Shown here in pieces: positions 31,163 to 38,652 of a stretch of DNA of 64,000 nucleotides. The notes beneath the pieces were generated by a model, which saw nothing but the letters and a program-made list of their open reading frames with translations, was not told the DNA's origin and searched no databases. Positions within the stretch are counted from its first letter, which is position 1. The number at the start of each line of letters is the position of its first letter. Origin of the DNA: Catellatospora methionotrophica (GTDB lineage: Bacteria; Actinomycetota; Actinomycetes; Mycobacteriales; Micromonosporaceae); assembly GCF_011297335.1 (NCBI RefSeq), contig NZ_JAAOTJ010000005.1, positions 62,001 to 126,000 on the forward strand, in the 5' to 3' direction. Position numbers and translations under genes: made by a program.

Positions 31163-32687
31163 CCGGCCGATCGTGACCGCCGCCGTGGTCACCACCCGCG
31201 TCGCCCGCCTTACCGCGGATTCGGTGGTCGGCGCGCTGTCGGTGCTGGGCCTGGCGGGCATCAACCAGGCCCTCGGCAAGAACCCGAAGGCGGTCGGGTT
31301 CGCCGCGCCGATCTCCCGCGACGGTGCGGGGTGGCGGGCCGATGTCGACCTGCCCCCGGGCGTGACCGCAGGTGACGTGATGGAACGCCGGGACCGCCTG
31401 GCGTCCGGCCTGTCCCGGCCCCTCGGATGTGTGTGGCCGGAGGCTCAGCCGCACATCCACCCCGGCCGCCTGGTCCTGTGGGTCGGCGACCAGGACATCG
31501 CGACCGCCAAACCGGCCACGTGGCCGCTGCTGCGCGGCGGGCAGGTCGACGTGTTCAAGCCGCTGCCGTTCGGCGTCGACCCGCGCGGGCGGGCCGTCCT
31601 GCTGCCGATGGTCTACTCCAACCTGCTCATCGGGTCGATCCCCGGCATGGGCAAGACGTTCAGCCTGAGGGTGCCGCTGGTGGGCGCGTCTCTGGACCCC
31701 CTGGTGCGGCTGTGGGTGTTCGAGCTGAAGGGCACCGGGGACCTGGAGCCGGTCGCGAAGGTGGCCGAGCGCTACGCCTCCGGAGCTGACGACGACGCGG
31801 CCGAAGCGGCGCTGATCGGGCTGCGGGACCTGCGCAAGGAGCTGTCGCGTAGGGCTGACGTCATCAAGGGCTTGCCGCGTGAGCTGTGCCCGGAGAACAA
31901 GGTGACCCGCGAGCTGGCCGCGCGGCGGGAGCTGGGGTTGCAGATCCTGGTGTGCGCGATCGACGAGTGCCAGGAGCTGTTCTCGCACCCGGAGTTCGGC
32001 AAGGAGGCCGCCGACCTGGCCGAACGCATCATCAAGCTCGGGCGGGCGCTGGGCGTGGTGCTGATCCTGGCCACCCAGCGCCCCGACGCCAAGTCCCTGC
32101 CCACCGGCGTGTCCGCCAACGTGGGCACCCGGTTCAGCCTGCGGGTCATGGGCCAGGTCGAGAACGACATGGTGCTCGGCACGTCGGCGTACCGCAACGG
32201 GCTGCGGGCCACGATGTTCACCAACCGGGACAAGGGCGTGGGCTACCTGGTCGGCGCGACCGACGAGCCCACGATCGTGAAGACCTACTACCTCGACGGC
32301 CCGGCCGCCGAGAAGGTCACCGACCGCGCCCGCGCGCTGCGCCTGGCCGCTGGGACCCTGACCGGCTACGCCGCTGGCCAGGACACCACCGCGCCGAGAG
32401 ACACACTGCTGGAAGACATCCTGACCGTCCTTCCGGCCGGCGAGCCCAAGGCGTGGTCTGAGGTCATCGCCGACCGCCTCGCCCAGCTCCGCCCGGACGT
32501 GTACGGCGGGTGGGGTGCCGAGCAGGTGGCCGCCGCCCTCAAGCCCCACGGCGTAGGCACCGGGCAGGTGTTCCGCACGGACCCCGCAACGGGCAAGGGT
32601 GCCAACCGGCGCGGCATCACCCGCGACCACATCAGCCGGGCGCTCACCGAACGTGACGGCAAGCCCCGCCGCGACGACGCGGCCTGA
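31065..32687 (+). CDS. traB: FtsK/TraB-like DNA translocase, ATPase part
   Basis: 540 residues in the frame opening at GTG 31065. It contains the end of the membrane region (two hydrophobic segments within the first 70 residues), the FtsK/SpoIIIE motor with Walker A GSIPGMGKTFS and Walker B LQILVCAIDECQELF, the conserved VLILATQRPDAKSLP and a C-terminal winged-helix-like region (EVIADRLAQLRPDVYGGWGA) that would recognise DNA repeats. TraB moves double-stranded AICE DNA between hyphae after binding 8-bp repeats at the clt locus. The GTG 31065 has no ribosome binding site, so this part needs either translational slippage from 30611 or the shift is an assembly error. Downstream hairpins at 32713-32811 end the operon. 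Confidence 0.75.
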   Translation: MAGVAIAAAPGWVQALAVAGAVAVFGWIGRSADRPIVTAAVVTTRVARLTADSVVGALSVLGLAGINQALGKNPKAVGFAAPISRDGAGWRADVDLPPGVTAGDVMERRDRLASGLSRPLGCVWPEAQPHIHPGRLVLWVGDQDIATAKPATWPLLRGGQVDVFKPLPFGVDPRGRAVLLPMVYSNLLIGSIPGMGKTFSLRVPLVGASLDPLVRLWVFELKGTGDLEPVAKVAERYASGADDDAAEAALIGLRDLRKELSRRADVIKGLPRELCPENKVTRELAARRELGLQILVCAIDECQELFSHPEFGKEAADLAERIIKLGRALGVVLILATQRPDAKSLPTGVSANVGTRFSLRVMGQVENDMVLGTSAYRNGLRATMFTNRDKGVGYLVGATDEPTIVKTYYLDGPAAEKVTDRARALRLAAGTLTGYAAGQDTTAPRDTLLEDILTVLPAGEPKAWSEVIADRLAQLRPDVYGGWGAEQVAAALKPHGVGTGQVFRTDPATGKGANRRGITRDHISRALTERDGKPRRDDAA

Positions 32688-32712
32688 CCGTACGAACCGG
32701 GACCAACCCGAC

Positions 32713-32811
32713 AGCGGTAGGGCGCTAGGTCTAGCGGGCACCCCCGCTAGACCTAGCGCTACCGCTAGGCCCTCAAAGATTCCCTGGCCAGCGCGCTAGC
32801 ACCTAGCGCGC
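32713..32811. repeat. Two successive CTAGC-based hairpins after traB
   Basis: Hairpin 1: GCGCTAGGTCTAGCGGG (32722-32738) pairs perfectly with 32743-32759, extended by AGCGGTA/TACCGCT (32713-32719 and 32760-32766) with a 2-base bulge. Hairpin 2: GCGCGCTAG-CAC-CTAGCGCGC at 32791-32811. The related cores suggest protein recognition (for example a transfer locus) as well as termination. Confidence 0.65.
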
Positions 32812-32852
32812 AGGCCTCCGCACGCCCGAAAACAGGCTCAGGAGGCACAACC

Positions 32853-33098
32853 ATGGACCCCTCGACGTCGCTAGCCACGATCGCCTGCCTCGCCGCACCG
32901 GTCGTGACCCTCGGTTACGCCGTCACGTGCGCGGCACGGCCGTTCAAGCCCTGCCCCCGATGCCGCGCCACCGGCTGGCGGGCCGCTCCGCTGCGGCGCG
33001 TGCGCCAGTGCGGACGCTGCCGTACGACCGGCCACGTCCCCCGGCGCGGCGTGAAGGTCTACAACCACCTGCGGCGCTTCTCCCGGAGCCTGCGGTGA
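32853..33098 (+). CDS. Small membrane-anchored zinc-ribbon-like protein
   Basis: 81 residues from ATG 32853 with CAGGAGGCACAACC upstream. An N-terminal hydrophobic segment (about residues 5-25) is followed by two zinc knuckles, CPRCRATG and CGRCRTTG, then a basic tail (VKVYNHLRRFSRSLR). Similar proteins occur between traB and the replication genes in many AICEs; a DNA or RNA binding role is plausible but unproven. It ends in GTGA overlapping the next gene. Confidence 0.7.
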   Translation: MDPSTSLATIACLAAPVVTLGYAVTCAARPFKPCPRCRATGWRAAPLRRVRQCGRCRTTGHVPRRGVKVYNHLRRFSRSLR

Positions 33099-33427
33099 AC
33101 CCCCGCGCGATCACCAGCGGGCGACCCGCTCGCGTCAAGCGCGACGTGAGCGCCGGACACCCCGACTGGTGCGAGGGCGGACACCACTGCACGGCCAACA
33201 CGATGCCGGACGGAGAGCACCAGTCCCGACCGGAGACCTGGCGCACCGACCTCGGGCGCATCGTCGGCACCCGCCTGCGCAACCGCCACGGCCACGACCG
33301 GATGGAGCTGCGCGTCGTCCTCGACCTGGCCGACGACGAAGACCTTGCCCAGGCGCAGGCCCGCCACCTCATGGCCGTGACCTACACCGTCGTGCGGCGC
33401 GTGTTCGGGGCCGAGCTTAGAGAGTAG
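33095..33427 (+). CDS. AICE hypothetical protein
   Basis: 110 residues from GTG 33095 (4-base overlap with the upstream stop). Contains a Cys/His cluster (GHPDWCEGGHHCTAN) and a C-terminal alpha/beta segment (MELRVVLDLADDEDLAQAQARHL). It appears in the same place in related elements. No function known. Confidence 0.65.
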   Translation: MNPRAITSGRPARVKRDVSAGHPDWCEGGHHCTANTMPDGEHQSRPETWRTDLGRIVGTRLRNRHGHDRMELRVVLDLADDEDLAQAQARHLMAVTYTVVRRVFGAELRE

Positions 33428-33439
33428 GCGCTTGAGCCA

Positions 33440-33904
33440 TCAATGATCTCGCCGTAGGCCACCATTCAGGTCGCGCTTCCAATAGAGACGGGAGTTATCG
33501 CAGAAGCCGCATTCCAAGATGTATTGCCCGTGGGTCAAGGTCCCATCTTTGCGGGGGGGCGGACTGAAGCCGTAGATGTCTTTAAGCGGCACTTCCACTT
33601 GCTGGCCAGGCATAAGGACACTGAACCTGTTCTCCTGTTCTCCCCCGACGCCTACGCGATATTCACTGATCACCACGTGGTAAATCGGCAGCGGGGATGC
33701 GTTTAGAACAACGACGCAGTGCCTGTTGCCATCACGCCAAAAGCCAATGCTGGACGCCTGTTGCTGATACAGGAACTCTTGCGCCTTCTTGTCGCGTTCA
33801 AACTCCACCTTGAGTAAGCGGAAAGCCACATATCCGGCAACTCCTGCAAGACACATGCCCCCAAAGGACCCGATGGCGTCAATGACGCTCCAGAAGTCGG
33901 CCAC
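33440..33904 (-). CDS. Antisense cargo gene, hypothetical membrane-anchored protein
   Basis: 154 residues from ATG 33904. A single N-terminal membrane segment (about residues 8-30, IDAIGSFGGMCLAGVAGYVAF) precedes a short coiled stretch (KVEFERDKKAQEFLYQQQ) and a beta-rich domain with several Trp and Cys. Base composition is clearly less GC-rich than the surrounding transfer genes and it is the only minus-strand gene in the rep-tra block, so it was probably inserted. I recall small proteins with this N-terminal pattern in accessory DNA but no function. Confidence 0.6.
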   Translation of the reverse strand: MADFWSVIDAIGSFGGMCLAGVAGYVAFRLLKVEFERDKKAQEFLYQQQASSIGFWRDGNRHCVVVLNASPLPIYHVVISEYRVGVGGEQENRFSVLMPGQQVEVPLKDIYGFSPPPRKDGTLTHGQYILECGFCDNSRLYWKRDLNGGLRRDH

Positions 33905-33984
33905 GCCGCGACGCTAGCCGCACCTGGCAAGGGTTCCGAACTGCACGAAAAGCCATCACGTCTGTCCCCGATAAGGAGATCTCT

Positions 33985-34845
33985 GTGCAAAGCCTTATGG
34001 ACAACGCCCTGAACGCTGCCGCCTGCGGGTGGGCTGTGTTCCCCCTGATCCCCGATGCGAAGGCTCCCGCGATCAGCGCGTGGGAGTCGCGCGCCACCAT
34101 CGACCCGGACCGTATCCGGCGCTGCTGGTCGTCCGGTCCGTACAACGTCGGCATTGCTACCGGCCCGTCCGGGCTGGTCGTGGTCGACCTGGACAAGCTC
34201 AAGGGCGGGGAGCTGCCCGACCCGTGGGCCGACTACGTGCACGGCGGTGAGGTCCTGGCCGAGCTGGAGCGCCGCGCCGGGGTCGCCCCAGTCCCGACCC
34301 ACGTCGTGGCCACCGGTCGCGGTGGCCGGCACTTGTACTACCGGCACCCGTCCGGCCCTGACCTGCGCAACACTCAGGGCAGGCTGGGGCCGCTGGTCGA
34401 CACCCGCGCGAACGGCGGGTACATCGTCGGCGCGGGCAGCGTGGTCGACGGCCGGGCTTACCGCACCATCGCGACCGTGCCGGTAGCCGAGCTGCCCGCG
34501 TGGCTTTGCGCCGGTCTGGTGCCCGCGCCGCTTCCGGCGCAGGCGCCGGTCACGGTGACGGTTGAGCTGGGCAGCGATCGCGCCGGGCGCTACCTGGCCG
34601 CCGCGATCGACGCGCAGGTGCGCCACCTGGAGCAGGCCACCGAGGGCAGCCGCAATCACGCCCTCTACACCTCCGCCGTCGCCCTGGGCCAACTGGTCGC
34701 AGGCGGCGCGGTCGGCCCGCAGGAGATTGAAAGCCTGCTGACGCAGGCTGCCTGCCGCATCGGCCTGCGGCCGATGGAGACGGCCCGCACCATCGCCTCC
34801 GGCCTGCGCGCCGGAGCGCGACGCCCCCGGACGGTGGCCGTATGA
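33985..34845 (+). CDS. Bifunctional primase/polymerase (prim-pol) domain protein
   Basis: 286 residues from GTG 33985 after AAGGAGATCTCT. The N-terminal 190 residues form the archaeo-eukaryotic-type prim-pol domain: AACGWAVFPLIPDAKAPAIS start, NVGIATGPSGLVVVDLDK with catalytic acidic residues, VVATGRGGRHLYYR and VDTRANGGYIVGAGSVVDG. The C-terminal 90 residues are a helical region (RYLAAAIDAQVRHLEQATEG). In prim-pol type AICEs this protein primes element replication. It overlaps the DUF3987 gene by ATGA, forming the replication operon. Confidence 0.85.
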   Translation: MQSLMDNALNAAACGWAVFPLIPDAKAPAISAWESRATIDPDRIRRCWSSGPYNVGIATGPSGLVVVDLDKLKGGELPDPWADYVHGGEVLAELERRAGVAPVPTHVVATGRGGRHLYYRHPSGPDLRNTQGRLGPLVDTRANGGYIVGAGSVVDGRAYRTIATVPVAELPAWLCAGLVPAPLPAQAPVTVTVELGSDRAGRYLAAAIDAQVRHLEQATEGSRNHALYTSAVALGQLVAGGAVGPQEIESLLTQAACRIGLRPMETARTIASGLRAGARRPRTVAV

Positions 34846-36356
34846 CCGCCCAGGTACGCCACCTGGCCGCCGTCCCCGTCGACCAGGCCGCCCAAGGCGG
34901 GTGGGACATCCCGGTGCCGGTCGGGTCGACCAGCGCCGCCCCGCCACCCTTCCCCCTCGACGTGCTGCCCGGCTGGGCACGCGACATGGTGGACGCGGTC
35001 GCGACGTTCACACAGACCGACCCGTCCATGGGCGCGGGCGTGCTGCTGTCGACCCTGTCGACGGTCGGCGCGCGCCGCCTGGTCGTGGAGGGCAAACCCG
35101 GCTGGCGCGAGCCCATCAACACCTACGTCGCGACCGTGGCCGCGCCGGGTGAGCGTAAGACGCCCGTGCACGGCGCGATCACCCGCCCGCTGTTCCAGGC
35201 ACAGCGGCAGATGGCCGACGCCATCGCGCCGCTGGTGGAGCAGGAAGCCGCTCGGCGCGACATCGCGCAGCGGGTCGCCGAGCAGGCCCGCGCCACCGCC
35301 GCCAAGGCCGAGGGCGACCGGCGCGACGCCGCCGTCGCTGAGGCCCTGGCCGCCGTGATGGCCGCCGAGGAGATCGCCGTGCCGACCAAACCACGGCTCA
35401 TCATCGACGACCACACGCCCGAGGCGCTCGTGTCGCGGATGGCCGAGAACGGCGGGCGTATCGCGGTCATCAGCGACGAGGGCGGGATCTTCGACACCCT
35501 CGCCGGGCGCTACTCCGGCAACGTCAACCTTGATCCCTACCTCAAGGGCTACAGCGGCGGGCACCTGTCCAGCGACCGGCAGACCCGCGCCGGGGAGACC
35601 ATCGAAGACCCGGCGCTCACGGTCGGGGTGATGACCCAGCCGTCCGCGCTGCGCAAGTTCGGCAGCAATCCTGAGCTGTTCGGGCGGGGCCTGCCTGCCC
35701 GGTTCTGGTTCATCATGCCGCGCAGCCTGGCCGGATACCGCGATCAGGACTCCCCGCCCGTGCCGGTCGAGGTCGAGGCCCGCTACGAGTCGACCGTCCG
35801 CACGCTGGCAACGACGCTGGCCGACTGGGACGGGCCGCGCGTGCTGACCCTCACCGAGGAAGCCAGCCGTGTACGGGCCGCTGCCGCAGCGACCATCGAA
35901 GAGCAGCTTCGACCTGGCGGCGCGCTGTCGGACATGCGGGAGTGGGCCAACAAGCTGTTCGGGGCCATGCTGCGGCTGGCCGGGCTGCTCCACCTGGCCC
36001 ACCACCCGACCGACGCATGGAACCGGCAGATCAGCGACCAGACCATGAGCCAGGCCGCGCAGGTCACCGGGTGGCTGATCTCGCACTATCAAGCCGCCGT
36101 CGCCCTGGTCCACGGCGACCCTGCGGGCGAGACGGCACACGAGGTGCTGGCCGTGCTGGTCGCCAAGCAGATGACGACCTTCACCCGGCGTGAGCTTCAC
36201 CGCCGAGTCCAGCGCAAACTCCCACGCGGCGAGCAGGTGCTAGCCGTACTGGCGACCCTCGCCCAGCACGGCTGGGTCCGGACCACGGCAGGCGGGGACT
36301 ACGAGCTTCATCCCGCCGCGTCGACCTACATCAACGGCACGCCGAACGGCCGTTGA
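34842..36356 (+). CDS. DUF3987 replication protein (helicase-like)
   Basis: 504 residues from ATG 34842. It contains the DUF3987 core: LPGWARDMVDAVATFTQTDPS, then VATVAAPGERKTPVHGAITR resembling a degenerate P-loop (APGERKT), a central coiled region (residues 125-170), RIAVISDEGGIFD (Walker B-like) and DPALTVGVMTQPSAL followed by FGRGLPARFWFIMP. The C-terminal 150 residues are helical with a winged-helix end (FTRRELHRRVQRKLPRGEQV). Proteins of this type pair with prim-pol in AICEs and probably unwind the origin. The stop is followed within ten bases by GTCACC repeat module 4, its likely origin. Confidence 0.8.
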   Translation: MTAQVRHLAAVPVDQAAQGGWDIPVPVGSTSAAPPPFPLDVLPGWARDMVDAVATFTQTDPSMGAGVLLSTLSTVGARRLVVEGKPGWREPINTYVATVAAPGERKTPVHGAITRPLFQAQRQMADAIAPLVEQEAARRDIAQRVAEQARATAAKAEGDRRDAAVAEALAAVMAAEEIAVPTKPRLIIDDHTPEALVSRMAENGGRIAVISDEGGIFDTLAGRYSGNVNLDPYLKGYSGGHLSSDRQTRAGETIEDPALTVGVMTQPSALRKFGSNPELFGRGLPARFWFIMPRSLAGYRDQDSPPVPVEVEARYESTVRTLATTLADWDGPRVLTLTEEASRVRAAAAATIEEQLRPGGALSDMREWANKLFGAMLRLAGLLHLAHHPTDAWNRQISDQTMSQAAQVTGWLISHYQAAVALVHGDPAGETAHEVLAVLVAKQMTTFTRRELHRRVQRKLPRGEQVLAVLATLAQHGWVRTTAGGDYELHPAASTYINGTPNGR

Positions 36357-36364
36357 TCTTCCCT

Positions 36365-36477
36365 GTCACCGTTGTCACCGCTTGTCACCGCCCAGCGGTG
36401 ACAGCAATTCAGGCCATCTGAGCAGGCAAAACACCATACCGCGGGCGCGATTGTCACCGTGTCACCGCTGTCACCGC
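36365..36477 (+). repeat. GTCACC repeat module, copy 4, between rep and xis
   Basis: GTCACC at 36365, 36374 and 36384, GGTGAC at 36397, a 50-base spacer, then GTCACC at 36453, 36461 and 36470. The layout equals copy 1 at 3005. Between the replication gene and xis/int it is the only sizeable non-coding DNA, so it is a good candidate for oriV, the transfer locus or xis/int control. Confidence 0.85.
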
Positions 36478-36649
36478 TTCCGGCTGGCCCGCTAACCATC
36501 CACCACAGTGCGCCGCCCGTGTCCGGCACGGGCGGCACACCCATACCTAGGCACCTACCACCCGCAAATCCTGGCCCTACGGCCATCTGGGGGCGTTTCA
36601 CAACGCCATCCACACCGGAAGGACCCTAGCGAGCGGACAAGGAGCGACC
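36478..36649. promoter_or_regulatory. xis/int upstream region
   Basis: 172 bases without a gene between module 4 and xis. It should contain the xis-int promoter; no confident box. AAGGAGCGACC at 36639 is the xis ribosome binding site. Confidence 0.45.
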
Positions 36650-36856
36650 ATGACCACCCCTGCGCTGACCGGCAAGCGTCTTGACCTGCTGACCATCCCT
36701 GAGGTCATCGCCGAACTGAGGATCACCCGCAGCACCTTCTACGGCTGGCGCGCTACGGGCAAGGGGCCGAAGTGTCACCGCCTGCCGAACGGTGGCCTGC
36801 GTGTCCGCAGAACCGACCTGGACCGCTGGCTGAACGCACTGGAGGACAACGAATGA
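36650..36856 (+). CDS. xis: Excisionase (Xis), MerR-type HTH
   Basis: 68 residues, one winged helix: LLTIPEVIAELRITRSTFYGWRATG, then the wing CHRLPNGGLRVRRTDLDRWL. Small excisionases of this type bend attL/attR DNA and direct the integrase to excision. AAGGAG lies ten bases upstream. The last four bases overlap the integrase start (ATGA). Confidence 0.85.
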   Translation: MTTPALTGKRLDLLTIPEVIAELRITRSTFYGWRATGKGPKCHRLPNGGLRVRRTDLDRWLNALEDNE

Positions 36857-38334
36857 GCCGTCAACGGGGAGCGTCACGGCCAGGGCCGGACGACCGGAAC
36901 CTGAGCCATGACGTACGCGTGTGGGCCATCCGCACGACGGAGGGGAAGAAGCGCAAGACCTACAGCGTGCGATGGATCGTCGGAGGCCAGGAGCAACACG
37001 ACACGTTCGCCACGTTCGCGCTGGCGGACGCATTCCGAGCGAAGCTGATCGGCTACCAGCAGAAGGGCGCGGCATTCGACCTCGCGACCGGCCTGCCGGA
37101 ACCGATGCTCCGGGAGCTGAACGCGCAGAGCTGGTTCAGCCACGTCCTTGCGTACACAAGCATGAAGTGGGAGAACTCCTCGCCGAACTCCCGCAAGTCA
37201 ATGGCTGACACCCTGGCGACGGTCACGCCCGCCCTGGTCCGCCAGGACCGCAACCCGCCGCCTACGGCCGAACTCCGCCTGGCAGTGTGGTCCTGGCTGG
37301 CCCGCCCCCCGGCGCGGTCAGCGGGCGGGCCGCCGCCCGAGGTGCGCGACGCGCTGCGATGGCTGGAGCGCAACTCGATAGCCCTGGCAGACCTGGAGGA
37401 CCGGACCACCGGCCCTGAGCTAGTGCGGGCAGCGCTGAACGCGCTCGCTCGCAAGACGACGGGCGGCAAGGCCATGCCCAACACGGTGGCGCGGCGGCGC
37501 GCGGTGTTCTTCAACTCACTCGGATACGCGGTTGAGCTGGGACGACTGGCGACCAATCCCATCGACACCGTGGCCTGGCGGTCCGCGAAGGCGGTCGAAA
37601 CCGTCGACCGGCGCGTGGTCGTCAACCCCGACCAGGCCGAACGGCTGCTAGCCGCAGTTGGCGAGCAGGGAGAGATGGGCGCGCGGCTGGTGGCGTTCTT
37701 CGCGCTGATCTACTACGCGGCGACGCGCCCGGCTGAGGCCATCGGCCTGGACGAGCGCGGCCTGTCGCGACTGCCCGCCTCCGGCTGGGGCGAACTGCTG
37801 CTCTCCCGTTCCGTCCCCCGATCCGGGGTGGCCTGGAGCAACACCGGCCGGTCGCGGGAGGTGCGGGGGTTGAAGCACCGTGCGGAGGCCGACATTCGGC
37901 CGGTCCCGGCGCACCCGCGCCTGGTGGCGCACCTGCACCGGCACGTCGACCGATACGGCTTCGCGCCGGATGGCCGGCTGCTGCACGGGCCGCGCGGCGG
38001 GCAGATCAACGAGTCCAGCTACCTGCCCGTCTGGTCCAAGGCGCGCGCTGCGGTGTTCAGCCCGGCCGAGTTGGCATCGCCGCTGGCCCGCAGGCCGTAT
38101 GACCTGCGGCACGCTGCGGTGAGCACCTGGCTCAACGCGGGGGTGCCCGCAACGCAGGTGGCCGAGTGGGCAGGGCAGAGCGTCGAAGTCCTTCTCAGGG
38201 TGTACGCGAAGTGCATCGCTGGGCAGGCGGAGCAGGCGCTAGGCCGGATCGAGCAGGCAACCGGGCTCACCGGCCCGGAGGCCGACGTTTTTCTCCGCAG
38301 CAACGACCGCCAGGAACCGGAAACGGGAGCCTGA
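36853..38334 (+). CDS. int: Tyrosine integrase of the AICE
   Basis: 493 residues from ATG 36853. N-terminal arm-binding domain (about residues 15-90, VRWIVGGQEQHDTFATF), a SAM-like core-binding domain (residues about 95-250) and the catalytic domain. Box I Arg lies in YYAATRPAEAIGL, box II in RPYDLRHAAVSTWL (Arg about 419; the usual first His is Tyr, as in other AICE integrases), AGQS replaces the later GH[S] motif and the nucleophile is Tyr about 451 in VLLRVYAK. It recombines attP with the anticodon region of tRNA-Ser(TGA), which starts about 157 bases downstream. Expression with xis by ATGA overlap is expected. Confidence 0.9.
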   Translation: MSRQRGASRPGPDDRNLSHDVRVWAIRTTEGKKRKTYSVRWIVGGQEQHDTFATFALADAFRAKLIGYQQKGAAFDLATGLPEPMLRELNAQSWFSHVLAYTSMKWENSSPNSRKSMADTLATVTPALVRQDRNPPPTAELRLAVWSWLARPPARSAGGPPPEVRDALRWLERNSIALADLEDRTTGPELVRAALNALARKTTGGKAMPNTVARRRAVFFNSLGYAVELGRLATNPIDTVAWRSAKAVETVDRRVVVNPDQAERLLAAVGEQGEMGARLVAFFALIYYAATRPAEAIGLDERGLSRLPASGWGELLLSRSVPRSGVAWSNTGRSREVRGLKHRAEADIRPVPAHPRLVAHLHRHVDRYGFAPDGRLLHGPRGGQINESSYLPVWSKARAAVFSPAELASPLARRPYDLRHAAVSTWLNAGVPATQVAEWAGQSVEVLLRVYAKCIAGQAEQALGRIEQATGLTGPEADVFLRSNDRQEPETGA

Positions 38335-38430
38335 GCAGGGCTGATCCGGCCCAAATTTCTCCGCGTATTCTCCGCAGACACCCGTGGATCGCCGGTATTC
38401 GCCGGTGCCAGTCGGACACGTGTACGAACT

Positions 38431-38466
38431 AGGGGCCGGATGGGAGATCTCTCCCGACCGGCCCCT
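38431..38466 (+). terminator. Integrase terminator
   Basis: AGGGGCCGG and CCGGCCCCT flank an inner GGGAGA/TCTCCC stem, followed by AGCTGCGTTTTT. It ends int transcription before the tRNA. Confidence 0.8.
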
Positions 38467-38490
38467 AGCTGCGTTTTTGCTGATTATCGG

Positions 38491-38577
38491 CGGAGGGTAA
38501 GGGATTCGAACCCTTGAAGACATCGCTGCCTTAGTGGTTTTCAAGACCACCGCCATCGGCCACTAGGCGAACCCTCC
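38491..38577 (-). tRNA. tRNA-Ser(TGA), attR site of the AICE
   Basis: 87 bases on the minus strand. Acceptor stem GGAGGGT/ACCCTCC, anticodon stem GTGGT/ACCAC around CTTGAAA (anticodon TGA), long variable arm and T loop GTTCGAATC are all intact. Its 3' half, from the 17-bp core at 38534-38550, is supplied by the AICE and is identical to the displaced half at 3470-3529, so the tRNA should still work. Confidence 0.95.
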
Positions 38578-38652
38578 TGGCGTATCGCCGACGACCAGTG
38601 TGCCAGACGCGCCGCGCGCCCGCCCGGAGCGGTCTCGGGGCAAGATGGTCTG

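Larger units (their letters stand above)
23672..38550. mobile_element. 14.9-kb AICE integrated at tRNA-Ser(TGA)
   Basis: The element runs from a copy of the 17-bp core GTGGTTTTCAAGACCAC (23672-23688) to the same core inside the intact tRNA-Ser(TGA) (38534-38550). It carries the AICE set in normal order: regulators, SpdB-like and small transfer genes, FtsK/TraB, prim-pol plus DUF3987 replication proteins, repeat module, xis, int, attR. Int reads toward attR, as in pSAM2-type elements. The displaced tRNA 3' half expected beside the left core is not there; it is at 3470-3529 instead. Confidence 0.8.

Noticed and set aside
30813-32741. 642-codon open frame on the minus strand opposite traB
   Set aside because: It mirrors the codon bias of the traB gene in the complementary frame; product is Arg/Gly/Val-rich without motifs, while the plus strand encodes a clear FtsK motor.
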